Assembly (NCBI GenBank): GCA_965215045.1
Contig: OZ244031.1
Coordinates: forward strand, 806,001-870,000
DNA: 64,000 nucleotides
Origin: G965215045 sp965215045
GTDB taxonomy: Bacteria > Pseudomonadota > Gammaproteobacteria > JABABF01
Reading direction: 5' to 3'
Shown here: positions 34,825-43,258 of the stretch, piece by piece
Numbering within the stretch: position 1 is the first letter of the stretch
How the letters are laid out: each line of letters begins with the position of its first letter
Made by a program: the position numbers and the translations under genes
Notes under the pieces: model-generated
Database searches by the model: none
What the model was told of the DNA's origin: nothing
The model's input: only the letters and a program-made list of their open reading frames with translations

Positions 34825-37314
34825 TCAGTGATTCAGCAACAGGTCAAAGCCCCAGGCTTCGCCGGCTGCGGCATGGATGAAGGAACCACCGAATTCCGGT
34901 GCCGGGATCACTTCCTCCAGGTATTCCTCATCGGTGACGTTGCGTCCCCAGGCGGAAACGCTCCAGCGCTCGTTCACGTTCAGGGTGGCGCGCAGGTTCA
35001 CCAGGTCGTAGGGGCTTCTCTTGGTCACGCTGAAATCACCCTCGCCAAAACCGATGGGCGTAAACTGGTTGGGCAGCTGCTCACCCTGCACGGTGCCGAA
35101 CCAGGTCTCGCCGACCCGGGCCCAATCCAGGCGCACGTTCAAATTCAATGCGCCAAAGTCCCGGTCGTATTCCAGGCCCAGGTTGTAGGTGTGCTCCGGC
35201 ATGAAAGGCACTTCGTTGCCGACGGTGTAGGGGCGGTTCTTGTTGCGTTCTATATCGCCTTCCATCAGGGAGACGGCGGCGTAGAGCGAAATCTCGTCGG
35301 TCAGGGCGGTGCTGAGGTCCACCTCCACCCCCTTGATCTGCGCCTCTTCGATGTTGTTGATGCTGCGCAACAGGCCGAAGGGGCCGACAAAGAAATTGAA
35401 GAACTGCATGTCCAGGACATCGTTGTTGAAGATCGCACCGTTGATTCTCATGCGTCCGTTCAGAAGGGTCGATTTCATGCCCAGTTCCAGGGCCCGGGTC
35501 ACCTCCTTGTCGTAGTCGTCGCCGGTATTCGCCACCTGGCCCGCCAGGGCACCCGTGTAGAACTGTCCCAGCGTGGCGGCAGTGCCCTGGGAATTGAAGC
35601 CGCCACTGCGGAAACCGACCCCCAGGCTGGCATAGTAGGAAAAATTCTCGGCGGCGCGCAGGTTCAGGGTCAGCTTGGGCTGGAACTGGCGGAAGGTTTT
35701 GCTGCGATTGGGAATGCTCTGCAGGGTGGGGTTTTGTGTATAGGCGGGATTGATCCTGCCGATCGTCGGTACCGTGGAATCCAACAGCGGCACCTGGTTT
35801 TCCACGTCACGCGATTCGCGGTCGTAGCGCGCCGCCAGCACCACCTCCAACTCGTCGCTCAAATCCCAGGCGAGTTGTCCATAAACCGCCTTCACCTTGT
35901 TATAGAAGATATCGTGGTAGAGCAGGTCGGTCGGGCTGTCGCTGTCCGGGGCGTTATACGGCTGCTTGATGATCCGCCCTCCCAGGTCCCGGCCCTGGGC
36001 GACGATCACTTCGCGGTCGATGTCGTTGTAGGACAGGCCGATGATCAGGCGCAGCGGCCAATCGTCGCTGGATGTAAAGCGCACATCCACGTTCAGGTCC
36101 TGCTGGTTGCGCGATTGGTACTGGTAGCCATCGCAGGTGGTCGGGCTGTAGGGCGGCAAAAAACCATTGTCGGCAGGAACATCATTCGCGATGTTGCCGT
36201 AAAAGAACGGTAAAGGCAACGGCGTATCGGCCCTGCGGGCGGCATAGGTCTGCTGGCAGGATGCGTTCAGCGGCTCGTTCGGGTCGTAGTAGAGGCCAAA
36301 GGCGGCACTGGCTCCATCGGCCAGCAGGAAGTTGTCCTGGTCGTTCTTGGAGATGACCAGGGTGAACAGGCTGCCCCCTTCGATCTGGCGGTCCATCTTG
36401 AAGGACAGGTTTTCATTGTCCTGCTCGTTTTCTGAGACGATGTTGTGCTGGTAGCGGAACTCGTGATCGTTGACGTCTTCAAACAACTTGGGAGAGCCAA
36501 AGCCTGCCGCGGCTGTCGGCAGATGCACGGAGGCGTTGAAACTGATCGACGGCATCTCCGTCTCGCTCTTGCGGATGCGCAAGTCGATGGTGGTGTCCTC
36601 GCTGTATTCCCAGACCAGGCGCCCGGACAGGGTGTAACTCTGGATGCTGTCGACATTGTCCAGGTTCAGGTAGTCGTTGGTGTATTGCCCGTCGCTCTCG
36701 CGCCAGCTGTAACCCAGGCGCACCGACATGGTGTCGTTGAGCCTGCCGCCCACCGCACCGGAAAACTTGTACAGGCCGTGGTCGCCGCCGCCGATGCGAT
36801 AGTTGGCCTCGGTCTCATCGCCGGGCTTGCGCGTGGTGATGACAATGGCACCCGCCAGGGCATTGCGCCCGTAAAGTGCTCCCTGCGGGCCCTTGAGCAC
36901 CTCGATCTGCTCTACATCCAAAAGTTCCTGGTTCAGGGCGGTGGGGTTGGTCAGCAACACGCCGTCGACGATCAGGGCGAAGTTGGTCTCGGCGTCGCGG
37001 GTGCCGTTCAGACCGCGGATGTTGACCTGGGTGTCGCCATATTCGGCGGCGTTGACCATCGTCACGCCCGGGGTCAGCATGATGAAGTCCGCCGGGGTCT
37101 CGATGCCGGCACCCTGGATCTGGCTTTCACTGAACACAGTGATGGAGGCCGGGGTGTCCTGCAATCTTATATCCCGCTGCAGGGCGGTGACGATGACTTC
37201 TTCAATGGCCATCGGCCCGGATTGCGCCGCCGCATTTTGTGGCGAGACAAAAAACGGCAACAGGAAAATGCCGAGGACGGCAAAACCATAGAACAGGGTC
37301 CGCGAATATTTCAT
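34825..37314 (-). CDS. TonB-dependent outer-membrane receptor 3
   Basis: The 829-residue receptor has a signal peptide ending near FFVSPQNAAAQS, a TonB box AIEEVIVTALQRDIRLQDTPASITVF, a plug with NIRGLNGTRDAETNFALIVDG and QIEVLKGPQGALYGRNALAGAIVIT, and a barrel ending EAWGFDLLLNH. The ATG at 37314 follows a GGGGGGAAA ribosome-binding site and directly precedes the signal peptide; an upstream in-frame start at 37398 lies in the promoter. It is 131 bp downstream of receptor 2 on the same strand, so the two receptors may be a pair but have separate promoters. Confidence 0.93.
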   Translation of the reverse strand: MKYSRTLFYGFAVLGIFLLPFFVSPQNAAAQSGPMAIEEVIVTALQRDIRLQDTPASITVFSESQIQGAGIETPADFIMLTPGVTMVNAAEYGDTQVNIRGLNGTRDAETNFALIVDGVLLTNPTALNQELLDVEQIEVLKGPQGALYGRNALAGAIVITTRKPGDETEANYRIGGGDHGLYKFSGAVGGRLNDTMSVRLGYSWRESDGQYTNDYLNLDNVDSIQSYTLSGRLVWEYSEDTTIDLRIRKSETEMPSISFNASVHLPTAAAGFGSPKLFEDVNDHEFRYQHNIVSENEQDNENLSFKMDRQIEGGSLFTLVISKNDQDNFLLADGASAAFGLYYDPNEPLNASCQQTYAARRADTPLPLPFFYGNIANDVPADNGFLPPYSPTTCDGYQYQSRNQQDLNVDVRFTSSDDWPLRLIIGLSYNDIDREVIVAQGRDLGGRIIKQPYNAPDSDSPTDLLYHDIFYNKVKAVYGQLAWDLSDELEVVLAARYDRESRDVENQVPLLDSTVPTIGRINPAYTQNPTLQSIPNRSKTFRQFQPKLTLNLRAAENFSYYASLGVGFRSGGFNSQGTAATLGQFYTGALAGQVANTGDDYDKEVTRALELGMKSTLLNGRMRINGAIFNNDVLDMQFFNFFVGPFGLLRSINNIEEAQIKGVEVDLSTALTDEISLYAAVSLMEGDIERNKNRPYTVGNEVPFMPEHTYNLGLEYDRDFGALNLNVRLDWARVGETWFGTVQGEQLPNQFTPIGFGEGDFSVTKRSPYDLVNLRATLNVNERWSVSAWGRNVTDEEYLEEVIPAPEFGGSFIHAAAGEAWGFDLLLNH

Positions 37315-37350
37315 GGACTGTTTCCCCCCAAGATGGATAAGATATGCGCG

Positions 37351-37380
37351 GATTATAATAATTGTCGCCACATATATCAA
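37351..37380 (-). promoter_or_regulatory. Sigma-70-type promoter of TonB receptor 3
   Basis: On the minus strand TTGATA, a 17-bp spacer and a perfect TATAAT can be read, placing transcription start near 37344, about 30 bp before the ATG. The -35 is part of TTGATATATG, another member of the TGATATA set. The IS element begins about 20 bp upstream and leaves this promoter intact. Confidence 0.6.
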
Positions 37381-37398
37381 CTGTATGTATAAGTCCAT

Positions 37399-38460
37399 AA
37401 CATATGAGACTCAACATCATCCGGGGGTGGACCCTGTATCAGGAACTCCAACGGACTGAATTGCCCAGGGAGTGATGGGGGCGCTCGGTGTTGTAGAGCA
37501 GCAGCCACTCCAGACATTTCTCGTTGAACAACGGCACGTCCGTGAACAGCAAATCCTCCTCAAACTGCACGAATTCCTCCTGCACCGTCCGATTGAAACG
37601 CTCCGCGTGCGCGTTCATCTTCGGGGATTTCGGACGGGTCACACAATGCCGGATCCCCCGCTCCTTCAGCACCTTGTCAAAGGCCCCCTGGAACTCGCTC
37701 CCGTTATCGCTCAACACCGCCTCCACAGACCCCGGGAACACCAGCAGAACATGCTCCAGGAACAGGGCCGCGGTGGTGCTCGTATGCGAGTGCGTCCCCA
37801 GCGCGAACCCAAACCGGCTGTACAGGTCCACCGGCACATACCGGCGCCGCCCCTGGCTGCAATCGATCCACCCCCACCATCTGCCCGCCCAGCCCGGAAC
37901 CCTTTCGCTTGAGATCCCGCTGCGCCGCCGGGGCTTCGGCCGGCCGCGACGGTCCAGGTTGGCGGGAGAAGTGACGCGCATGCGCGAGGGATGATCGGCA
38001 ATCAGGCGGCCTATGGTACTCGCAGAAGGCACGGGATACCCGCGGGCCTCGCACCAGGGGCGCAAGAACTTATGCACCTTGTCCTTGCCCAGGTTGGCAT
38101 GCCGGCATCGCAGCCGCAGGATGCGTTCCCGCACCGGGCGCGGCCAGTTCCAGCGCAGACGCTTCCGTCGGGGGGCTCGGCTGCGCGGGTTCAGTGCCAC
38201 GATGGACCGGCTTCCCGGAACTGTTTGCGCCACCGGTAGAGCGTGGCCCGAGAGACGCCAAAGGCGTCCTGGGCGGCTTGTATACCGTATTTTTCCCAGT
38301 GTTGGAGAGCTTGCAAACGTCGTTCTGCAGTAGCGGTGGTCATGTCGAGGATCCGGGCGAGTTTCTGGACCCGGGAGTATCCCCGAATCCCCCATCCGAG
38401 ACTCCGGGTCCCCATGCCCTGCATCAGGGTTTACTCTTGATCAAAGAGTCCCATATGTTT
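37399..38460 (-). mobile_element. IS481-like insertion sequence
   Basis: About 1.06 kb bounded by imperfect inverted repeats: AACATATGAGACTC at the left (37399-37412) against AACATATGGGACTC read inwards from the right (38447-38460), and further in ACCCTGTATCAGG against ACCCTGATGCAGG. It carries one transposase split by a frameshift. The exact ends and target duplication are uncertain. It sits between TonB receptor 3 and leuD. Confidence 0.7.
37439..38424 (-). pseudogene. IS481-family transposase, frameshifted
   Basis: The N-terminal helix-turn-helix (MTTATAERRLQALQHWEKYG, then AFGVSRATLYRWRKQFREAG) is in one frame and ends at 38191. The rest, from SIVALNPRSRAPRRKR to the stop at 37439, is one base out of phase. 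The integrase core is complete: WIDCSQGRR with VDLYSRFGF, LSDNGSEFQGAFDKV and AHAERFNRTVQEEF supply the DDE triad. There is no A6G-type slippery sequence at the junction, so this is probably a disabled copy rather than a programmed frameshift. The mechanism is cut-and-paste or copy-paste DDE transposition. Confidence 0.8.
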
Positions 38461-38580
38461 CTGAACTTGTGCACTGTATAACAATAGTATTAAAGCGGGT
38501 CGTCAAAAGACCTGCCGGGTGCCGGCACGGTGTCCCTGTGAAGTGCCCGGACCCGGCAGAAAACCCGCACCGCAGCTCTC

Positions 38581-39228
38581 TCAGGATTCCGGGGGGCGGT
38601 CTTGCAGCACACGATACGCCCAGGGACGCCGCTGCCGATCGCGGTTGCGGAAGGCTGCAATTTGTTCTTCCATCTGCAGGGTCATTTCCAGGGCATCCAG
38701 CCCCTGCAGCAACATCTGCCGGTGTACCTCTTCGATGGCAAAGGCATAGCTCTCGCCATCGGCCGTGTTCACCGTGCAGTGTTCCAGGTCCACCTCCAGT
38801 TGCTTTTTTTGCGGCTCCTGTTCGACGCTGGCGCACAGGCGCAGAATGCTGTGCCGTTCCAGGGTCACGGGCAGCAGTCCGTTCGCCAGGCAGTTGTCCC
38901 GGAAAATGCGGCCGAAGCTGCTGGCGATGATCGCGCGGATGCCGTATTCCTGCAAGGCCCAGACCGCGTGTTCGCGCGAGGAACCGCAACCGAAATTGTC
39001 ACCGCTCAACAGGATCTCGGTGTTCTGCCATTCGTCCCGGTTGAGAATGAAGCCGGGGTCGGGGCGGCGCCCCTCGTGTGACAGGTAACGCCAGTTGGCA
39101 AACAAGCCCTCGCCCAGGCCGGTGCGGGACACTTTGCGAATCTCCCGCGAGGGAATGATCGCATCGGTATCGATATCATCCTGCAGCAGCGGTGCCGCCA
39201 CACCCCGATGACGCACAAAGGCTCGCAT
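38581..39228 (-). CDS. leuD: 3-isopropylmalate dehydratase small-subunit-like protein (LeuD family)
   Basis: The 215-residue swivelling domain of aconitase-type hydro-lyases shows DIDTDAIIPSRE, GDNFGCGSSREHAVWAL and ASSFGRIFRDNCLANGLLPV, matching LeuD. It pairs with the LeuC-like subunit immediately upstream. ATG 39228 is used; a GTG at 39249 overlapping the leuC stop is an alternative. There is no leuB or leuA nearby, and the setting is catabolic, so the complex may isomerise or hydrate a different 2- or 3-hydroxy dicarboxylate, for example a citramalate- or methylmalate-type acid. That alternative role is inference. Confidence 0.85.
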   Translation of the reverse strand: MRAFVRHRGVAAPLLQDDIDTDAIIPSREIRKVSRTGLGEGLFANWRYLSHEGRRPDPGFILNRDEWQNTEILLSGDNFGCGSSREHAVWALQEYGIRAIIASSFGRIFRDNCLANGLLPVTLERHSILRLCASVEQEPQKKQLEVDLEHCTVNTADGESYAFAIEEVHRQMLLQGLDALEMTLQMEEQIAAFRNRDRQRRPWAYRVLQDRPPES

Positions 39229-39245
39229 CGCCGCGCCTTGCGGGC

Positions 39246-40646
39246 TCACTCCGCCGGGGCGGCGGCGATGTGCCCGGCCAGTGCCGAGCCCGCCACGGTG
39301 GCCGGGCTCGCCAGGTGGGTGCGCACGCCCGGTCCCTGCCGGCCCTCGAAGTTGCGATTGGTGCTACTGATCACGCGCTGCCCGGGTGCAAAACGTTCAC
39401 CGCCGGCGTAAAAGCACAGCGAGCACCCCGACTCTCGCCATTCGAAGCCGGCATCCGTGAATACCCGGTCCAGGCCCAGGGCCTCGGCCTCGCACTTGAC
39501 GCGGGTGGAACCCGGCACACAGATACCCCGCACGCCGGCGGCGATGCGCTGTCCCTGCAGCACGCGCGCGGCATCGCGCAAGTCGCTGAGCCGGCTGTTG
39601 GTGCAGGAACCGATGAAGGCGATATCGATGGGAATTTCGCTGAGTCTCTGCCCGGGACGCAGGTCCATGTACTCCAGGGCCCTCTGCATCCGCCGCCGCT
39701 GCCGCTCATCGCCGGCCGCCCCGGGGTCGGGCACCCGGGCGTCGACCGCCACCGCCTGTCCCGGGTCCACGCCCCAGGTGACGGTCGGTGCAACCGCGCT
39801 CGCATCGATGCTGATTTCACGGTCAAAGACGGCACCCGGGTCTGAGCGCAGTTCCCGCCAATGCGCTAATGCCCGCTCCCAGTCCTCCCCCGCCGGTGCC
39901 CAGGGACGCCCCTTGATCCAGGCGAAGCTCTTCTCATCGGGTGCCACCAGGCCGCTGAAGGCGGAGAATTCCACCGCCATGTTGCACAGGGTGAAGCGCG
40001 CCTCCACCTCCAGTGCCGTGATCGCCGCACCGCAGAATTCCACCGCGCAGTCCGCACCGCCGCCCACCCCGTAGTGCTGCAACAGGTGCAGGGCCAGGTC
40101 CTTGGCCCGCACTCCCGGGCCCAGCTGGCCCTCGCAGCAGACGCGCATCTGGGACGGGCGGCGCACGCGCAGGGTCTGGGTGGCCAGTGCATGCTCCAGC
40201 TCGCTGGAGCCCACCCCCCAGGCCAGGGTGCCGATACCGCCCAGGGTGCAGCTGTGACTGTCCGGGCAGACCAGCGTGCAGCCGGGCAGAGCGATGCCCT
40301 GCTCGGCGGCGACCACGTGCACGATGCCCTGGCGCGGGTCATCCAGGTCAAACAGCGTGAGCCCCTCCCGGTGGCTCATGTCGCGGGTGATGCGAATAAA
40401 CTCCCGTCCCCCGGGCATGCTGGGATTATCATCGCGCCCGGGCAGGGTGTCGACAATATGGTCAAAGGTGCAGAAAGCCTGTTCCGGGTGGCGCACCCGG
40501 TGGCGATTGGCGGCGAGGTTCTGCAGGGCGACGCCGCCGGTGCGCTCGTGCAAAAAGATCCGGTCGATCGCCAGCAGGTCCAGGTCCTGGGTCAGGGTAT
40601 CGATCCGGTGCGACTCCCAGATCTTGGAAAAAAGGCTCTGCTCCAT
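39246..40646 (-). CDS. leuC: 3-isopropylmalate dehydratase large-subunit-like protein (LeuC/aconitase family)
   Basis: The 466-residue 4Fe-4S hydro-lyase has VVAAEQGIALPGCTLVCPDSHSCTLGGIGTLAWGVGSSELEHALATQTL, FIGSCTNSRLSDLRDAARVL (first cluster Cys) and WRESGCSLCFYAGGERFAPGQRVISSTNRNFEGRQG (the other two Cys). The ESGC and YAGGERF forms differ somewhat from biosynthetic LeuC (EPGC, MN), fitting a specialised homologue. ATG 40646 was chosen because similarity begins at MEQSLFSKIWESHRID; the frame is open further upstream only because of the 50-bp repeats. Overlaps leuD's alternative GTG. Confidence 0.85.
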   Translation of the reverse strand: MEQSLFSKIWESHRIDTLTQDLDLLAIDRIFLHERTGGVALQNLAANRHRVRHPEQAFCTFDHIVDTLPGRDDNPSMPGGREFIRITRDMSHREGLTLFDLDDPRQGIVHVVAAEQGIALPGCTLVCPDSHSCTLGGIGTLAWGVGSSELEHALATQTLRVRRPSQMRVCCEGQLGPGVRAKDLALHLLQHYGVGGGADCAVEFCGAAITALEVEARFTLCNMAVEFSAFSGLVAPDEKSFAWIKGRPWAPAGEDWERALAHWRELRSDPGAVFDREISIDASAVAPTVTWGVDPGQAVAVDARVPDPGAAGDERQRRRMQRALEYMDLRPGQRLSEIPIDIAFIGSCTNSRLSDLRDAARVLQGQRIAAGVRGICVPGSTRVKCEAEALGLDRVFTDAGFEWRESGCSLCFYAGGERFAPGQRVISSTNRNFEGRQGPGVRTHLASPATVAGSALAGHIAAAPAE

Positions 40647-40945
40647 GACTCTCCCGGCGCAAAAACGCCCGTGTATCAGCCTCGACGGCCGGGGCGGGCC
40701 CGGCTCCGACGCTGTCGCAGCGCAAAAAACCTCCCGCCGCCCGGGCGGCAGTCCGGGCCGGCACCAAGGCCAGTACCCGCCCGCACAGCCGACACACCTC
40801 CACACCAAGCGACACCAAGGCCGGCACCCGCCCGCACAGCCGACACACCTCCACCCAAGCAACACCCGGGCCGGCACCCACCCGCACAGCCGACACACCT
40901 CCACCCAAGCGACACCAAGGCCGGCACCCGGGCCGGCAGCCGGCT
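40647..40945. other. Intergenic region between leuC and the HupE/UreH-like gene
   Basis: Apart from the 50-bp tandem repeats (40780-40930), the gap holds no gene. It must contain the leftward promoter of leuCD, but no clear sigma-70 elements were found because the region is very GC-rich. Confidence 0.5.
40780..40930. repeat. 50/51-bp tandem repeat, three copies
   Basis: Units begin cccgcacagccgacacacct at 40780, 40831 and 40881, followed by ccacaccaagcgacaccaaggccggcac with small changes. It is non-coding, located between the divergent leuC and membrane-protein genes. Confidence 0.85.
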
Positions 40946-40954
40946 GTGATATAG
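40946..40954 (+). promoter_or_regulatory. TGATATA element upstream of the membrane protein/ligase operon
   Basis: GTGATATAG sits directly after the GC-rich repeats and 37 bp before the TTG start at 40991; TG-A-TATAGT is a weaker extended -10. Confidence 0.4.
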
Positions 40955-40990
40955 TCATAACATTATATTTAATTGTCTGGAGATGCCTCC

Positions 40991-41632
40991 TTGTTCGAAC
41001 AGTTTCTGACGGGGAGTGCCTTTGTCCTGGGCACCGGACACACGCTGATGGGACCCGATCATTACCTGCCGCTGGCCTCGGTCGCCGCGGTGCGGCGCTG
41101 GACCCTGGCGCGCACCCTGTACCTGACTGCGCTCTGCTGCGGGGTGCATCTGTGCCTGTCGGCGGCCCTGGTCGCCCTGGGCCTGCGCCTGCACAGCGAA
41201 TGGACGCTGCTGGCCCAGGTGGAAGATCTGCGCGGGGCCGCCGTCGGCTGGTTCCTGCTGCTGTGCGGGATGCTCTGCCTGGCGTGGGTGTATCGACCGG
41301 CGCAGTTGCGCAGACACGGGAACCCGGCCCCGGGCGGCCGGATCATGTTCTGGATGGTTTTCTGTGCGCTGCTGCTGGGCCCCTGCGAGGTGCTGCTGCC
41401 GCTGGCCCTGCCCCCGGCAATGGCGGGCGACGCCGCCCTGGCCTGGCAGTTGGTGTTGATCTTTGGCACCGCCACCCTGCTCAGCATGCTCGTGGCGGTG
41501 AGTCTGCTGAGCCGCCTGTGCCGGTCGGTATCCGCCAGCGAATGGCTGCGGCGGGCACGCCCTTTTGCCCACGCACTGCCCGGTGTGGTTTTCATGCTGT
41601 GCGGCTGCCTGGTGCTGTTGGGGGGTGGCTGA
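40991..41632 (+). CDS. NicO/UreH-like membrane protein with histidine-aspartate motif
   Basis: This 213-residue protein has six predicted membrane helices. The first helix contains GTGHTLMGPDHYLPLASVAAV, reminiscent of the HX4DH signature of nickel/cobalt permeases and UreH/HupE-type proteins, but with five residues between His and Asp-His. FCALLLGPCEVLLPLAL in the second half resembles the TauE/UreH-type repeat. Metal transport is a reasonable inference. The start is TTG 40991, eight bases after GGAG; an earlier TTG (40973) is possible. It is 33 bp upstream of the acyl-CoA ligase gene. Confidence 0.55.
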   Translation: MFEQFLTGSAFVLGTGHTLMGPDHYLPLASVAAVRRWTLARTLYLTALCCGVHLCLSAALVALGLRLHSEWTLLAQVEDLRGAAVGWFLLLCGMLCLAWVYRPAQLRRHGNPAPGGRIMFWMVFCALLLGPCEVLLPLALPPAMAGDAALAWQLVLIFGTATLLSMLVAVSLLSRLCRSVSASEWLRRARPFAHALPGVVFMLCGCLVLLGGG

Positions 41633-41665
41633 GTTTCGCGGCGTACGCACCGGGAAGGCGGCAAA

Positions 41666-43258
41666 GTGGGCGAGATTTTCTGCGGCTATGCGGGGATGGG
41701 CGAACTGCTGACGCGCAATGCCGCCTGCCTGGGCCGGAAAACCGGCCTGGTATTCGAAGAACAGCGCCTCAGTTGGAGCGAGCTCAACGCCCGCGCCTGC
41801 CGTTTTGCCAATGCGCTGGCCGCCGCCGGGGTGCGGCAGGGCGAACGGGTGGCCATCTGTGCGCGCAACAGTCATCGCTGGGTGGAGGCGATGTTCGGCC
41901 TGGCCAAGCTGGGCGCCGTGCTGGTGACGGTCAACAACCGGCTCGCGGCCGGGGAAATCGCCTGGATCCTGAAGGATTCCGGGGCCCGGGCGGTGCTCTG
42001 CGGTGCGCAAGAAGAGGAGCGGGTGCGCGAGGCCCTGGCGGATAACCCGCAGTTGCGCCAGCTGGTGCAGCTCGACGGCGAGGGCGACGCAGATGCCCTG
42101 GGATACGAGAAACTGGTGCAGGGCGGTGAGGAGCACGAGCCCCGCCTCGATGCGCCGCTGCGCTGGGAAGACCCGCTGATGCTGCTCTACACCAGCGGCA
42201 CCACCGGTTTTCCCAAGGGGGCGGTCTATACCCACGGCGGTGCCCTGGCCGGAATGTTCATTCACCTGCACGCCATCGGCAGCCGCACCACGCATCGCGT
42301 GATGCTGCCCTCGCCGCTGTATTCGGCCGCCGGGATGGCGGGCATCTGCTGCTCGGTGTACGTGGGCTCCACCACGGTGATCGTCAATTTCGATGCCCGG
42401 ACCGTGCTGCAGACCCTGCAGGAGGAACGCATCAGTTTCACCAACCTGGTGCCGACCACCCTGCAGCGGCTGCTGGGGCGCCCGGAGATGGAGAATTGCG
42501 ATCTCAGTGCCCTGGAACTGCTGCTCTACGGCGGGGCGCCGATGCCGGCGACCGTGTTGCTGGAAGCGGCCCGACGCCTGCCCGGCTGCGGTTTCCGGCA
42601 GACCTTCGCCTCCACGGAAACCGGCTGTGCCGGCACCGTGCTGGAGCCGGCGGACCACCGGCAGGCACTGGACGACCCCGCGCGGGAGCACCTGCTGCTG
42701 TCTTGCGGGCGCGCCCAGCTGGGCGTGGAACTCCGCATTACGGATGCCGACGGTGCGGAGTTGCCGCCCGGGGAGACCGGGGAGATCGCGGTGCGCAGCG
42801 TGGCGAATTGCACCGGTTTCTGGAACAACCCCGAAGCCGGCCGGGAGGCGTTTCGCGATGGCTGGCTCTACACCGGCGACATGGCGCGCTGCGACGAGGA
42901 GGGCCTGTTCTACCTGGTGGACCGCAAAAAAGACCTGATTATCAGCGGGGCGCTGAATGTCTATCCCTCGGAGGTGGAGCGGGTTCTGCTGCAACACCCG
43001 GCGGTGTACGAGGCCGCGGTGATCGGTGTGCCCTCGGTGGAATGGGGCGAGGAGGTCAAGGCGGTGGTGGTGCAAAAGCCCGGGATGCAGCCCACGGAGA
43101 GCGAGCTGATCGACTTCTGCGGCGAGCAGCTGGCGGGGTTTAAGAAGCCGCGCAGTATCGATTTTGTCGACGCCCTGCCGCGCAATCCCACGGGTAAAAT
43201 ACTCAGACGCCAGGTGCGGGAACCGTACTGGCGCGAACGGGAGAGAAAAATCGGATGA
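41666..43258 (+). CDS. AMP-dependent acyl-CoA synthetase
   Basis: The 530-residue ANL-superfamily ligase carries the P-loop LLYTSGTTGFPKGAVYTHGG, the A5 region RQTFASTETGC, the hinge/A8 region GWLYTGDMARCDEEGLFYLVDRKKDLIISGALNVYPSEVE and the C-terminal catalytic lysine in PRNPTGKILRRQV. It makes an acyl-AMP and then an acyl-CoA from a carboxylic acid. Substrate class unknown; the NVYPSEVE form is common in medium-chain and aromatic acid ligases. GTG 41666 with upstream GGGAAGG is the likely start; ATG 41696 is possible. Overlaps the next gene by ATGA. Confidence 0.9.
   Translation: MGEIFCGYAGMGELLTRNAACLGRKTGLVFEEQRLSWSELNARACRFANALAAAGVRQGERVAICARNSHRWVEAMFGLAKLGAVLVTVNNRLAAGEIAWILKDSGARAVLCGAQEEERVREALADNPQLRQLVQLDGEGDADALGYEKLVQGGEEHEPRLDAPLRWEDPLMLLYTSGTTGFPKGAVYTHGGALAGMFIHLHAIGSRTTHRVMLPSPLYSAAGMAGICCSVYVGSTTVIVNFDARTVLQTLQEERISFTNLVPTTLQRLLGRPEMENCDLSALELLLYGGAPMPATVLLEAARRLPGCGFRQTFASTETGCAGTVLEPADHRQALDDPAREHLLLSCGRAQLGVELRITDADGAELPPGETGEIAVRSVANCTGFWNNPEAGREAFRDGWLYTGDMARCDEEGLFYLVDRKKDLIISGALNVYPSEVERVLLQHPAVYEAAVIGVPSVEWGEEVKAVVVQKPGMQPTESELIDFCGEQLAGFKKPRSIDFVDALPRNPTGKILRRQVREPYWRERERKIG

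Noticed and set aside
40647..40958. Cys/Trp-rich N-terminal extension of leuC.
   Set aside because: It is encoded by the 50-bp tandem repeats; LeuC similarity begins at the ATG at 40646.
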